A stretch of DNA of 64,000 nt from Brachypodium distachyon (taxonomy: Eukaryota > Streptophyta > Magnoliopsida > Poales > Poaceae): assembly GCF_000005505.3 (NCBI RefSeq), contig NC_016134.3, positions 24,999,584 to 25,063,583 of the forward strand. Direction: 5' to 3'. Shown here piece by piece: positions 33,520 through 44,683 of this stretch. Both the position numbers and the translations under genes were made by a program. Below the pieces are notes generated by a model, which was not told where the DNA came from, made no database searches, and saw only the letters and a list, made by a program, of their open reading frames with translations. Position 1 is the stretch's first letter; each line of letters opens with the position of its first letter.

Positions 33520-34794
33520 GGCTCGCTCGACTGCAGCAAGGACAACAACAGGGCCGGCGCCGACGTACATCTAAGGACTAGATCATCTAAGGATGTTGTC
33601 AGGGCTTCTTCAATTGGTCTACTGCTTCCATTGTTGTGTTCCTTGATTAGTTCATAGTGTTATTGGTCAAATTAATGCTATATATATCAAGAAAGATTCT
33701 GTTCCGGGAGTGCAATGTTCACTGAGTCATGAAGCGTTGAACGGATATAAAAGAATTGTCTTATGAGGCGTTATTCAATTACGCCCCCCCCCCCCCCATC
33801 CCAAAGTCATCGGGTTCTTAGGGTGAGGCGATTTAAGTCAGGCCCTGATTGGTATAGCCCGCAAAAGCCCATATACAGGCCATGTATAACCACATGCTCA
33901 CATATACTTCCTCTGTGTTGGATTGTTCTTCCGGACATCCCGATTAGCCGATCTCCCCGATTCCCTTGTACGAGCCCCACGTTTCCTTTTTTTTTCTCGT
34001 AACTGAAGCGGGCATTTAACTCAGGATTTTGGGAAAAGGAAAAACACCCGCGTCGGCTCTTTACTTGAGTTAATTGCCATGCATGCCTAATTGGCAACGT
34101 TTACGGGAGAAGAAGGAAATGAATGGTTAGTTGCCCCAATAATTACGTTGGGCCATTAATTCCTTCGAGAGTAGAAACGGCAAGTACTAGACTTTTTTGT
34201 AATTTTTCTGTTAAGCCAGCTGTTTAATGACATGCGAGGCTGTTAAGCCAGCTGTTTAATGTTTTTTTTAGAACTTTTGTTTTAGGGGAATTTTGAGAAC
34301 TTTTATTGAGCATGTGTTTTTGTTTTTTCTTAGAACAAGGAGATTCAGTCGACTCATGAATGTTTGGCCCAACCGCCCAAGGCCCAGGCAGTCCCGGCCC
34401 AATCTGCCACGGTTCTTATATGTATGTGTGTTGCCGATCTTGGTTTGGTCCGAGCTGTAACGTCCCTTTAATGATGGTTCCTTGCCTGGTTTCAAACGAA
34501 TAAGTATAATTTTGCCACTTAATTTATACTTAGAAAACTATTGCCAACCTTTTCGTTGGAACAAAAAAATACTGTTAGCAATCAGCACGCAGAACAGAGC
34601 ACCAATAATATTGTATACAAACAAGTGGTGCAGATTGCCAGATTGGAGGTCCTCCCTACTTACCCAAGTAAAGCAGCAAGCTTTAAGAAACTATCAAAAG
34701 ACTCCTTCCTGTTTGCATATAATGCATCCACCTATGAGTGTTGAAAATTCGAATTCGTATGTCCATATACATCCCAGATTTGTCAAATCCAAGT
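33520..34794. other. Intergenic, 14-C run and short direct repeat
   Basis: Holds a run of 14 C at about 33,784-33,797 and a 22-bp direct repeat CTGTTAAGCCAGCTGTTTAATG at 34,209 and 34,240 (period 31). No gene recognised. Confidence 0.5.
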
Positions 34795-35390
34795 GCACAA
34801 AAGCACATGATCACACATTACTTTTTAAGTATATAAATTTTCCAGGTTAGCTTGTGAGACATATAGAACCCACACAATAAGAACAGGGACCATATGATCT
34901 TGGGCATTTCTTTCTGCCAAACAGCTGTGTTCTGGCTATGATCCTATCCACACACACAAAAAAAAGGGTTAAAGAAACCTAGCTATAGCAAACACTAGCT
35001 GTTCTCACACACTCCCAGATTAAGGATAAAAATAGCTAGCATGATGCCTGGGACACATCACGGAGACACGCACGCATGGACGCGGAACGGTTAATGACTT
35101 ACTGCATGGTTTAGTCTAATCATGCCCAGTGTGTGGAGCTTGAATGATTGGCTCCAAATCGCTAGTCTGATATTGCAACAAGCATGGCGATACTTTAATA
35201 TGGCACAGCTTGTTCTGGATAGACACCTTCGGCATGCATGCGTTCCACACACACACAATTACACCCTGTCTCTCATGGCATCTCGCAAATAATTTGTTCC
35301 ATAGGTTTAGTAGGGTAGAGTGAAGAGTGTATAGCATCTAAGACTCTAGCTTCCGATCTGGATCAGTGGGTTTTGTAGCTAAACCCTCAT
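34795..35390 (-). repeat. Non-coding segment, inverted partner of 38,940-39,545
   Basis: The reverse complement aligns with 38,940-39,545 over about 600 bp. Shared landmarks on that strand: CTACCCTACT, AACAAATTAT, GCATGCATGC, AGCTGTGCCATAT, CCAATCATTC, TGATGTGTCCC, ACACAGCTGTTTGGCAG, ATGGTCC and CTTAAAAGTAA. Divergence is substantial with many indels. Open frames do not align as protein, so the conserved material looks non-coding. Confidence 0.7.
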
Positions 35391-35488
35391 CCATACGTGG
35401 CAAAGAGCTCACTTACAATTAGCCGTGTCCAGATATCAAAATGAACTGTACCGCCCTCTTGACACCAAGCTAACCTATGGCAGATCAT

Positions 35489-35734
35489 CACTATTTCACG
35501 GTAGACATTTGCCCGCACTATGTTAGCCGCATTTTGTTCAAATGTAGTTAATTTTGATTTTTAACCGCACTTTTAGCGCTTCAACCGCATATTTTGCCAA
35601 TAAAAGTGCGTCAAATACTTTTGCGAACACGAGTATATTCAACACTTTTAAAATGTCACGAATATAAATTTGACGCACTTTGAAGCCAAATAAACGCACT
35701 TTTAATGCGACCGGTAATCTACCGTGACGTAGTG
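35489..35734. mobile_element. CACTA-type MITE, 246 bp, CAT target duplication
   Basis: Ends CACTATTTCACGGTAGAC (left) and TCTACCGTGACGTAGTG (right) form terminal inverted repeats starting CACTA. CAT flanks both sides (35,486-35,488 and 35,735-35,737), the 3-bp duplication expected of CACTA elements. The interior repeats AAAAGTGCGT/ACGCACTTTT motifs in both orientations like miniature subterminal repeats. No coding capacity. Confidence 0.88.
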
Positions 35735-35891
35735 CATACTACAACCATGCGTGAGACTAACATCGCAATTACCAATGTGTACATGGTCTAGCCTTGGTCG
35801 GTTGAACCAGGCCCTTCAGAATGAAAATTCACAATCTAGCCATAGCCATTCATTGTTGGTTGCCATGTTTGCACTTCATGTGGTCTTGCTT

Positions 35892-36120
35892 TGGAAGATA
35901 AAGGTCCTCTTCTTTTCGGTTCCAGGATGGGCGTCTTTGAAAAGATGCTCTCCCCTAATTTTCTGTAGAAGCCGCATGTGAAGTTTTGCTACGCTTCCAA
36001 ATTAGTTTAGCCTGCCTAGCAAAATCTCACATGCGGCCTCTCTAGGAAGCTAGGAGAGAGCAGATTTTCGGGAAAGCCTATCCTGAAAGCCGAAAAGAAG
36101 GCGACCAAAGATGACTTCCC
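35892..36120. repeat. Long foldback, arms of about 100 bp
   Basis: The left arm (35,892-35,990) and right arm (36,018-36,120) are inverted copies: TCTTCTTTTCGG pairs with CCGAAAAGAAG, CCAGGATGGG with the complement of CCTATCCTGA, and GCCGCATGTGAAGTTTTGCT with AGCAAAATCTCACATGCGGC. A loop of about 27 bp separates them. It could be a foldback MITE; it would also yield a long double-stranded RNA hairpin if transcribed. Confidence 0.8.
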
Positions 36121-36253
36121 AAACCGTCACTTTTAAGATAGTTTTATATGTGTTTGATGACATTTATCTTTCTTTTCTGGCATTTTTTTTGTACTTGGTT
36201 ATAATCTAGATGCAAATTTGAGAGATAATAAAATTCGTCTTTGTTAAAACAAA

Positions 36254-36498
36254 CTTCCTCCATTCCAAAATATAAGGTGTATAACTTCTGTTGAGTGTCG
36301 AATTTGTTAAAGGTTAACCAATTTTATACAGATTTTTTTTCCCAAATGAAGATCATTACATCTACCATGAAATATATTTTTATAGTCTATTCATTTGAAA
36401 TAGTAGATGTTAATATTTGTGACAGTAAACTTGATCAAAGTCTAGGAAGTTTGACAATCAATAGAAGTTACAAGCCCTATATTTTGTAACAAAGGGAG
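36254..36498. mobile_element. Stowaway-like Tc1/Mariner MITE
   Basis: Left end CTTCCTCCATTCCAAAATAT and right end ATATTTTGTAACAAAGGGAG are inverted repeats, with TA at the right flank (36,499-36,500) and AA at the left. Length 245 bp is typical of the group. Confidence 0.75.
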
Positions 36499-36500
36499 TA

Positions 36501-37040
36501 ATTTTGCTGATCTTTTGTTGCTCACATATATGCCTCGGATTTAACCTTGAATTTACTCGCAAAGAAAAGATTTAACCTTTACTTGATTCAATGTGGGTAT
36601 GCTTGAATTGAATAAGTTAAGGATTTTTGTTCATAGAGCCAAAGCAAGACACAAAATGTTGGAGTTTTTAAGCATATGATGGTTGTGTGCACCGATCGAT
36701 GCAAAGGCTGGAAAGACACGAAATGATTATATATCAATGTGGCTTTGGTTTGGTTGATATATTCATTTTGTCAGATTTATTGAATAATTTAATAAAAATC
36801 AATGTGTGCGTCATTTTGATGCAGGGGCAGGGCCAGGAGTTTCATCCTCCTTTTAAAAAAAATGTTCTCAAATTTCAGAGTTTGCAATTGCTGAAAACAA
36901 ATTAGTACTCGTAATCCACTTTCCGTACGTAGTCTCAAATCTGGAGTTTCTGATATAAAAAAATGAGATGAAAAAAATCTCTCATAATCAATATCTACAT
37001 CGATTTCTATGAGCGTTGTTGTTACTCTGGTTCTAATCGT
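36501..37040. other. Intergenic downstream of the BYPASS1-like gene
   Basis: AT-rich with a LINE-tail-like GTTGTGTGCACCGATCGATGC segment (about 36,680-36,705) and GCAGGGGC...CCTCCTTTTAAAAAAA (36,822-36,862), so probably a LINE 3' remnant on the plus strand. It also includes the 3' flank of the minus-strand gene. Confidence 0.45.
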
Positions 37041-38027
37041 TCACAGCCTGAGAACCTCATGCCCTCTTGCTCTCTGCGACCACTCCAAGAGCAGCATCCT
37101 AACGCCTATGAGCTCCCTACGCATCTCAACGATGCCTTCCTCGAGCGCGGACGCCTTCTCCTCCAGCTCGTCGCACCTCTTCCTGGCCGCCTCAAGCTCG
37201 GCCCGGTCCGGGAAACGCCGCCCATGGCCGCCGCCCAGGGCGAGCTTCACTGTTCGGGCATCGGCCGCGGCGGCCTCGAGCTCAGCAAGGCACGGCACGC
37301 CCTCTTTCCTCCGGCGCTCGTACTCCTCCCTCACGTGCCTCTGCGCCTCCTGCATCGCGTGCTCCCACGACCCGCCCTTGCCCATGCCGGTGCCCATGCC
37401 GATGCCGGGCACGGCGCGGCGCGGGCGGAACGAGAGCGCGGCGCCCAGCGCGCCCACGGCCAGGAGAGCCGTCGCGCGCGCGCCGGCGAGCGGCGAGGAG
37501 GAGTGTTGCTTGCTCGCTCTCTCGCCGAGCTTGCGGAGGTTTGAGCCGCATTTGGCGAGCTCGGCGCCGCACCGCCGCTCCACGGTCTCGCACTCCGCGA
37601 GCGCGGCCGACGCGCGCCGTGCCGCGGTGACCGCGCCCCCGGCGCCCTCGATCCAGTGCAGCGCGACGCGCATCGAGGAGGCGTGGCCCCTGATGAGGTC
37701 GAGGCGGGCCCTGAGGCCCGCGCAGGCGTCGAGGAGCTCGGCCGTGTCCTCTACGCAGTCCTCGATGGTCTTCCGGTCGATGTCCGTGCTAGCCGTGGCG
37801 GACGCGGCGAGGCGGCGCTGAGCGGCAACGGCGAGAGCGAGGGCGCGGGCGAGCCAGGCGGCGCTGGTGCACGGGGCGGCGCCGGTGCGGAGCTCGTCCA
37901 GCTCGGCGGCCAGCCAGCGGTCGTAGGCGGAGCGCACCGGCGGCCAGGGCGCCACGGCTGGGGACGGCGCGAGCCGGGCCGAGAGGCGTGTGGAGAGGGA
38001 TCGGAGCATCGTCGATGGCTTCTTCAT
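37041..38027 (-). CDS. BYPASS1-like (BPS1-related) protein
   Basis: Intact single-exon gene of 328 codons, very GC-rich. ATG at 38,027 has A at -3, and a TATA box lies about 90 bp upstream. It starts MKKPSTMLRSLSTRLSARL and ends ARGHEVLRL. The pattern ESAYDRW-type start, the DRKTIEDCVEDTAELLDAC block (residues about 95-115), ARLDLIRGHASSMRVALHWIEG and a C-terminal coiled coil (ELEAARKRCDELEEKASALE) fit the plant BPS1-like family (PF05633 type). In Arabidopsis BPS1 restrains a root-derived mobile signal that arrests shoots. The short hydrophobic stretch ALLAVGALGAALSF (about residues 190-205) may be a membrane segment. The product is likely a regulator rather than an enzyme. Family assignment rests on residue pattern only; other UPF0496-like helical families are the alternative. 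Antisense open frames in this span are GC-driven shadows. Confidence 0.72.
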   Translation of the reverse strand: MKKPSTMLRSLSTRLSARLAPSPAVAPWPPVRSAYDRWLAAELDELRTGAAPCTSAAWLARALALAVAAQRRLAASATASTDIDRKTIEDCVEDTAELLDACAGLRARLDLIRGHASSMRVALHWIEGAGGAVTAARRASAALAECETVERRCGAELAKCGSNLRKLGERASKQHSSSPLAGARATALLAVGALGAALSFRPRRAVPGIGMGTGMGKGGSWEHAMQEAQRHVREEYERRRKEGVPCLAELEAAAADARTVKLALGGGHGRRFPDRAELEAARKRCDELEEKASALEEGIVEMRRELIGVRMLLLEWSQRARGHEVLRL

Positions 38028-38110
38028 CTTGTGATGCGCCGTAGCCGGAGGTTGTGTCGAGCAGAAAGGGACCTTGAGATGTTGATGTGTTGTAGTAGGG
38101 GGGGCTGGTC

Positions 38111-38120
38111 ATTTATATAT
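38111..38120 (-). promoter_or_regulatory. TATA box of the BYPASS1-like gene
   Basis: Minus strand ATATATAAAT at 38,120-38,111, about 85-95 bp upstream of the ATG. It gives a short leader of about 55-60 bp. Confidence 0.6.
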
Positions 38121-38939
38121 CTCTGCATCGGTGCTTTACTGGCGTTTATTTTGCCTTCTTTTTTTCTTTATTGGGATGACTCTGCTCTGCTTCTGTGCTC
38201 TAACAAGTCTAGATGGATGTGTGCTTGTGCTTGGACTTGGGAGTGAATGATTGGGAATTGCAGAGAGCGCTTTATGCTACGTTCACACAAACTAGGTGAT
38301 GTTCCTCCCACCCATATTATTATGGAAGTTGTCTGCGGAACTATCTACGCTTATTAGAGGATAACCCGATCATGGCTCGAGACGCTAAGATCTGGTTGTG
38401 CGCATTTCTCACCAGGAGAGAGAATGACACGAAGATGATCAGCAAGGTTGTTCACATTAGAAAAAGTACATTGTGGCTGTGTTGTTGGAGGGGATATGAT
38501 GCAACTATAATGCTATTATACTCTCTATATATTGGACTCTCTCCATAAGATAATAATGTTTTCCGACATAGACACATTTTCCAACATAACATGTATTTAA
38601 CTTTGATCAATTTTTCTTTACATGAGTATATTAGTACACAAATGCAAAATTATAAACTATATTCGAAAATAAACATTGTGGTATTGTTGTTCCTTTCGAC
38701 ATTCGAGCAAAGGATAACGGAACTGGGAAAACGAGCTAGTTTTTCACATATCAGTCAAATTACATATGTTTGAACATTTTCGCTGCACACTTTGCAGACT
38801 ATTTCGCAATGCAAGTAGTCAAGAATAACTCATAACAAATTCTAACCATATCATTGGCACATTACATCAAACAATCAACTGGTGCCAGATCAACCAAAAG
38901 GCCTATAATTTCTGAAATGTGTGTACCTGCAACCATTTC
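38121..38939. other. Upstream region of the BYPASS1-like gene, nothing recognised
   Basis: Mixed-composition sequence turning AT-rich after 38,480. No coding frame or repeat pair was recognised. Confidence 0.4.
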
Positions 38940-39545
38940 CACCGCTATCTATGCTCATCGGGATCTGAGCAAGAATCTTGATCCTACAGTTCTAGCCTAC
39001 CCTACTCGATTTGTGCAACAAATTATTGGCAGGCAGGGGGGTGTCGTGTGCTATGTGGAAGGCATGCATGCAGAGGTGTGCATCCAGTACAGGCTGTGCC
39101 ATATAAAAGAGACCATGCTGTTGCAATTAGAGGCCACCACGGATGCACGGCCAGGATCGGCGCCCCAATCATTCGTGCATATGCCTACGCCATCCATGAT
39201 TTGACCAAAACCATGCATATTAACCGACGATTCAGTGTGATGTGTCCCGGACTTATGCATGGGGGTGTTAAATTTATACATGTATGAGATGATTCATCAA
39301 TCTTAGGAGTAGTTTAGTGTATGCAAAAGGCTGTTTACCCTTTGTGTGGACAGGATCATATATAGCCAGGACACAGCTGTTTGGCAGCAATGCTTGGGTC
39401 TGCAAATTTTAAACCAAGGTGCATCAATTGTTAGCCACAGTTAGATGGTCCAGGTTATTATTGTCTGTGTGGATATATATGCGACAGGCAAACATCTGTT
39501 CTGGAAACTTCATACTTAAAAGTAACGTATGATTTTCTGTTTTTT
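38940..39545 (+). repeat. Non-coding segment, inverted partner of 34,795-35,390
   Basis: Homologous in opposite orientation to 34,795-35,390 (landmarks given there). It lies about 0.9 kb upstream of the BYPASS1-like start. An open frame at 38,854-39,204 overlaps it, but the partner does not preserve the protein. Contains CATGCATG RY-type elements near 39,062-39,072. Confidence 0.7.
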
Positions 39546-39840
39546 GTTTTACTGAAAATAAGCCAGGAAAGGTCTAGAAGCTTCGATCTAGATTCCATTG
39601 AAAACGTGGGTACAATCTAAATATTGCAACAGTGGCCTTTGACTAATAATAAAATGACATGTCAGATCTTCTGTGAAAGGGTGAGTTGCTTGAGGTAAAC
39701 ATTCCAAACACTCTGGTTTCATTAGCCCCCTTCTCATAAGCAACCCTAAGGAAGCATATGTGGAGAGATGACACTGAGATAAACACCCCTAGCCAACACG
39801 ACACGATATACATTTGTTCATGGAGCCATCTGGCTTCTCT

Positions 39841-40110
39841 CAGGGCCAGTCCTGAGATTTCGAGGGCCCGGTGCGAACATAGAAGACCGGGCCCTAATAT
39901 AACATTGAAATAATATCCAATATATGTACATATGAAATTTTGTCAAAAAAATAGTTACAACGCATAAAAAAGTGATACACCCGTTCAAATATATATATGA
40001 TTCTAAAAATTTCTTCTAACATTCCTAAATGCAAAGTCATTAATGATCGTCTCGATTTCAATTTCATCCAAATATTTCTTCTCAATGCATAAAGTTGCCA
40101 AACCATTTCC
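39841..40110 (-). pseudogene. hAT element 3' end with transposase C-terminus
   Basis: On the minus strand the segment about 40,110-40,000 translates to LCIEKKYLDEIEIETIINDF, the C-terminal tail of DUF4371/TTF-type hAT transposases. The sequence then runs to a terminus that reads CAGGGCCAGTCCTGAGATTT on the plus strand at 39,841. GCTTCTCT (39,833-39,840) would be the 8-bp target site. The rest of the transposase is missing. Confidence 0.65.
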
Positions 40111-40129
40111 GCGTGTCTTCGACTCTTGG

Positions 40130-40374
40130 TGCGTGCTTCTGTCCGCACCCCCCAAACATCGGCCCCCCAAATTTTGATTGTCTCACCGATAGTGGTGGCC
40201 CGTGCCCCCGCTAGCCCCCCTGTGAGTAGGAGCAGTCTTGGGACGCCGGCTAAATTCTTGGGCCGCACCGGCTACTTTTTGAATTTAGAGGAATGAGCTG
40301 GGTGGGTTTTTCAGTGCCGGCACCCCCATTTGGTGTTCGGGAGCCTAGGGGGGCTGGCTGGAGATGCTCTAAAT
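40130..40374. mobile_element. GC-rich MITE ending in GGAGATGCTCTAA
   Basis: The right end GCTGGAGATGCTCTAA is a frequent terminus of grass MITEs. The body is rich in CCCCC/GGGGG and CCGGC motifs with partial inverted repeats (GCCCCCGCTAGCCCCCC and GGGAGCCTAGGGGGGC). The left end is uncertain and adjoins the hAT fragment. Confidence 0.45.
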
Positions 40375-40379
40375 GACAG

Positions 40380-42858
40380 AATTAAGCAACAACTAGAGCT
40401 CTGATGACACAAAGAAACGGAATGAGAGGATAGCAATATGCCCCCTTCTCCCTAGTCTTTTACTGTCAAATAAGAGTGGGTATAACCAGTAGGCTGTAGC
40501 CTTAGTGCCTTACACTATTATGGATTTTATATTACACACGTGTGTAAAACACAATGAATTTACCCTGTTTCTGAAAAAAAAAATAGATATGAAGGGCAAA
40601 ACGAATGAGAAGTATTCTTACCTAGCACACAATCCCAATCCTTCTTTTGTGAGACCGGGATCTTGCCCTTTTCAAAAAAAAAACCCTATTTTATTTTATT
40701 TGAGGAAAAAAAAAGCAGGTGTTCTGCTATTGCATTAAAAAGGAGTGAGAAATTGTTGTTTTAGCCTGACAACTCAAGTAACTTGCCGGCAGTTTGGCTG
40801 TACAGGAATAGGGTCTGAGTTGCAACCGCCTCCCTTACGAGACTAAGCTCTTCTCTAATAAGTGTGGTGACACCTTCCACAGTCAGACTTTGTTGTTCAA
40901 AAAAACTCTTCCATTTCTTTCTTTCAACGCTAATCAGCATAATCCCTATCTTGAGGTTGTGTGCATCAAACAAAAAAAAAACAAAAAAAAAGGCCGAGTG
41001 AGTTCACTAATCTAGAGAAAAGCACATAAGCATACAAACATAGAGACCAATGCATACAACTTGAATTATTTTCTTGCATGTCTCCTATAATGACAATCAA
41101 GGAAAATAAAATCATAATTATTCCAGAACCTAATATATATATATCCCCTCCTCTCCCTGAAACCTCTTCCTCTTAACCTTCCATATTTAACCCTTCCATG
41201 TTTGATCTTTGTTCCCTAGACTCAAACATAGCATAAGCGTTGCCACATGACACCATAATTACACCTAGACAAACACAACGCTAATCAGCACAATCAGAAC
41301 ATAATATATATAGCACATCGGTTAACATAGTGACATCTCCGCGAACAAATCATAAACTCCGCGGCAAATCGTAATCCAACACTAAATAGAATCTAGCTAG
41401 TATCAACTCTATGCATGGTAAGCAAGGGACTTCTTCTTTAGTAGTCAAACTTTACAACACGTATCATGTGCTTGACAAATGAAGCTAGGTAGAATCATTC
41501 ACACTGTCATGGCAGGATGGAGACCATTAGATCATTGAGTGCTCCTTGGTCTCCTAATGCAAATGCAAGAGTATGCAACAAACCCCCAACCAACCTTTGT
41601 TTTAGATCTCATCTTGGTCTCCTAATGTAAATGCAAGGTTGTGTTCTGTCGCTCTAGCAAAATGATTAGTGTGACCCATGCATCTGTTTATGTGGCACCA
41701 ACACTTGCGAGTGGAAGATGGGGAGAACACGTATGTCAATATGAGTTAGGCAATTTAATTAGTATTGGTATTTTTCCTTGTGTTCCTTCAATCTTCAGAA
41801 GGAACCAATTAATCAGATGACTGGCTAGTCATCTGATTGGAAAGGATTTGGCTTCACGTCCCGATACAATCAAAGCGGCTGCCGTCGAGTTGATCAGCAT
41901 GTAAGCTTAAAATATATACATAGATTAATTATTAGTATCTTGCGTGTCCCATCATGGCTTGGCCTTCGAGCTTAAAGAATCAAACTAAAGTTTTAGATCG
42001 TCGTCTTATAAACAATGTAAAATATCAGGTAAAAACAAACCATTGTTATAGTGACAGAAATCATGTTTAGAAGTTCTAAAAAGTTTCTACAAAAATATGA
42101 TATTTTGAAGGTGTGATGTTCTACAAATATACAAAATTTCAAGTCGAACTTCTATTGTACTTATTCGCAAAAAAATCAATTGTATTTGGAAGAAATAAAA
42201 AGAAAAATATATAAATGAATAGTGCCCAACTTCATGCTGAATTTGTTTTTTCCTTGTTGCTAAACGCAGTTGAGTTTGAACTTGAAACCTATGCAATCTT
42301 TGAGATCTTTTGAATTTTGTATAATGATTGTCATGGGTTTTCATCATGAAGAAAGTTTTCACCGGATACACTGGTTAGAAATAAAACTTGTTTAGTTAAC
42401 TTATAACTTTAATCTTTCAACAGTTCCATCCAGACCGTGGAGTCCGTATTTACACTCAGAACTATCGGGCTTAGGTGGTGGTGCTATATATGTTTACTGT
42501 CGATAAAAAAAATCAGTCTCTTTTTCATTAAACAGTTACAAGTAGTCATGAAAATATCTTGTCACAAAAAATCGACAACTAACATTTTCAGAAACAGTTA
42601 TCTGACCGAAAACAGAGCAACTATATCAGCACAGGTGCCTGTTGCAACACCATACATTTTTTAAAAAAACATGAAAACTTGTGGCTGTCGGCTGTCCTAT
42701 GTACGCGTGCTTTAGTATAACATCTATTTTCGGCCAAAAATGAATAAAACACTGGAACCTGAATATATATAGATCATAGTCCGAAGTAATATCTGCCTGC
42801 CGGTTGACCAGCTCAACAATGTCATCCCACTGTGGTTCTGTTTGGTTAGGCTTAAATA
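40380..42858. other. Intergenic, AT-rich, no gene recognised
   Basis: Contains A runs with LINE-tail-like GGGATCTTGCCCTTTTCAAA (about 40,660-40,680) and a short direct repeat (TTGGTCTCCTAATGYAAATG near 41,549 and 41,612). No host exon seen. Confidence 0.45.
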
Positions 42859-42995
42859 CTCCCTCCGTTCAATAAAATATGTCTTAAGTTTGTCAAAATT
42901 TAAATGTATTTAGATATGAATTAGTGTATAGATGCATTCAAATTTAGTCAAAGTCGAGACATCCTTTGTTAAAGTTAGTATGACTTTTGACTTGC
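42859..42995. mobile_element. Stowaway-like MITE, right end missing
   Basis: Begins CTCCCTCCGTTCAATAAAAT directly after TA (42,857-42,858) and continues with the usual GTCTTAAGTTTGTCAAA...TTTAGTCAAAGTC body. The expected inverted right end GAACGGAGGGAG does not follow, so the copy is truncated. Confidence 0.7.
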
Positions 42996-43994
42996 GGTGC
43001 TAGACTCTCTGCCCACGAACAATTTCACCGTTTTCCAAGCTGTAAAAACATCTGTAACATTGGGATCAGCGGGGGGACACACACACCACGTATATCCATA
43101 GTAAACTGAACTGATCTCAAAACGGAACACCGATCCCCACCGAGTCAAAAACGTCCACGATCATTCAGAGTGCGCCATTTTTAACTTTGATAATTTACCA
43201 ACCAAAACAGCTTTGCAGTTGTTGTAGCGACAGCAGCCGACCACTGGGGAATAAAAATTAGGAGCCGGGATCCAGGGTATCCAACCGCACTACCGCGTGG
43301 CTGGCCAATGCTTTAACTAGGAGGAACGTTTTCTTTTCTTCTTTTATTTATTTCGAGGAAGGGGAGCAGATGAAATCTGCCGTCGATATTCTTGCTGCTT
43401 AATGCTAGGCACATGGATCATGGTGCATGGCCGGCGTTTCAAGCTTGTGGTGTACGACCGACCGTACTTTCGTACAGCTGAGAGAGCCTGAGATTCGAGA
43501 AAAAGAAAGCCGGGAGAGAAAAAAAGATTGGCTTTGCGGGCATAACTTGCGCGTTCTGCAGTCAGCCACGTCCATGATTATATCAAGCACGTTATGCGAG
43601 ATGGTAACGAGAACACATAATTTTGCAAAGTCACATATGTAAATGTAATCTTGACTCTGAGCGTGATTGTATTCCAGGAAAAAAAAATCTGAGCGTCATT
43701 GAACTCACAATGAACGCACTGCTGCCCAGAAACTCCCGCCTGAAGCCAAAAAAAAACAGAGCTTGGTCTTCGGGCTCGTTTGGTTTGAAACGATTCTTAA
43801 GGAATTTTCTCTATACGTTATGCGTAGCGTTAATTTCATAGGAATAGAGAATAGAGATACAAGATTCTTAAGACTTATGTCCAAATCGATCTAATTCCTA
43901 AGAATTCTAATCATTAGTTTGGTTTCAGGCGTTCGCTGCTGTGAAGTTGTGCTGGTTGTCTTTACGTTTGCTTCGTTTTACTTTACTGCAGGCT
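42996..43994. other. Intergenic, nothing recognised
   Basis: Short frames only. From about 43,770 the sequence GGGCTCGTTTGGTTTGAAAC looks like a MITE end, but its partner could not be placed. Confidence 0.4.
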
Positions 43995-44269
43995 GATAAG
44001 ACCATTAGGCTTGTGAACTGAGCCTAGTTCAGGTGGTGTGGTTCGTTCTGGTGTTCATATTTATCTGGATTTATTGCAGAATTTAACCGGTGCTATTCTT
44101 TCAGTGGTATGTGACATACCCGTCAACAACGAGACGCCTTCGTCAATCTCTCAAGAACTGCCGGCTCAGTCTCTCGAAAGTGCTCATAGGGTAGGGTGTG
44201 CGTTCATAGGGGTGAGCGTTTGCATCTGTACTGTGTTTCTAAAAAAAAAAAGATAAGACCATTAGGCTT
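43995..44269 (+). mobile_element. SINE with perfect 18-bp target-site duplication
   Basis: GATAAGACCATTAGGCTT occurs at 43,995-44,012 and again at 44,252-44,269, flanking a 239-bp body that ends in an A tail (44,241-44,251). The body starts with AGCCTAGTTCAGGTGG, close to a pol III box A, then GTGGTTCGTTCTGG. Its 3' part GTGTGCGTTCATAGGGGTGA is the 3' signature of grass SINEs mobilised by LINEs. No coding capacity. The perfect duplication implies a young insertion. Confidence 0.93.
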
Positions 44270-44681
44270 TCATGTCTGTAATAAGCTGAACTTCACTGTA
44301 CTCTGTTTTTTCATTTCGTGGAAATGGAAAATGGCAAAAAGCCTATGTTTCTATAAAAAATCTCTAATCATTAGGTGGGATCTCGTTGAAAAATCATAAG
44401 GATTAGAGTGTGCATCACATTCTTCCAATCCTCTGCTTTCCTATTCCTACGATAATCGTATTAACTGAATAGGGACGCAGTAATTGCAGAAAATAGGTGG
44501 ATTGTGTAATGTTTTTCACTTAGGGTATTAATCCGATTATTGCGAGAGGAACCAGCAGGCCATGCTTTGGATGAATTGCTTTATGCGGAGAAACTGGTCG
44601 AGTTTAAGTAAAAGCTGCCCTACAAAATCATATGTTTGGTTCAAAGGCCTGGAAGAAGATGTAGTTCAGGGTTTATATCGG
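44270..44681. other. Intergenic between SINE and MITE, nothing recognised
   Basis: Contains AATCATTAGGTGGGATCTCG and other MITE-like words but no paired ends. Confidence 0.35.
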
Positions 44682-44683
44682 TA

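Noticed and set aside
37009..37821. Long plus-strand open frame of 270 codons opposite the BYPASS1-like gene
   Set aside because: It is the antisense shadow of a very GC-rich coding region; composition explains it and it has no family features.
39055..39082. Resemblance of TGGAAGGCATGCATGCAGAG to microRNA528
   Set aside because: It is two bases too long in the middle, the partner copy differs at key positions, and no matching star strand or precursor hairpin is present.
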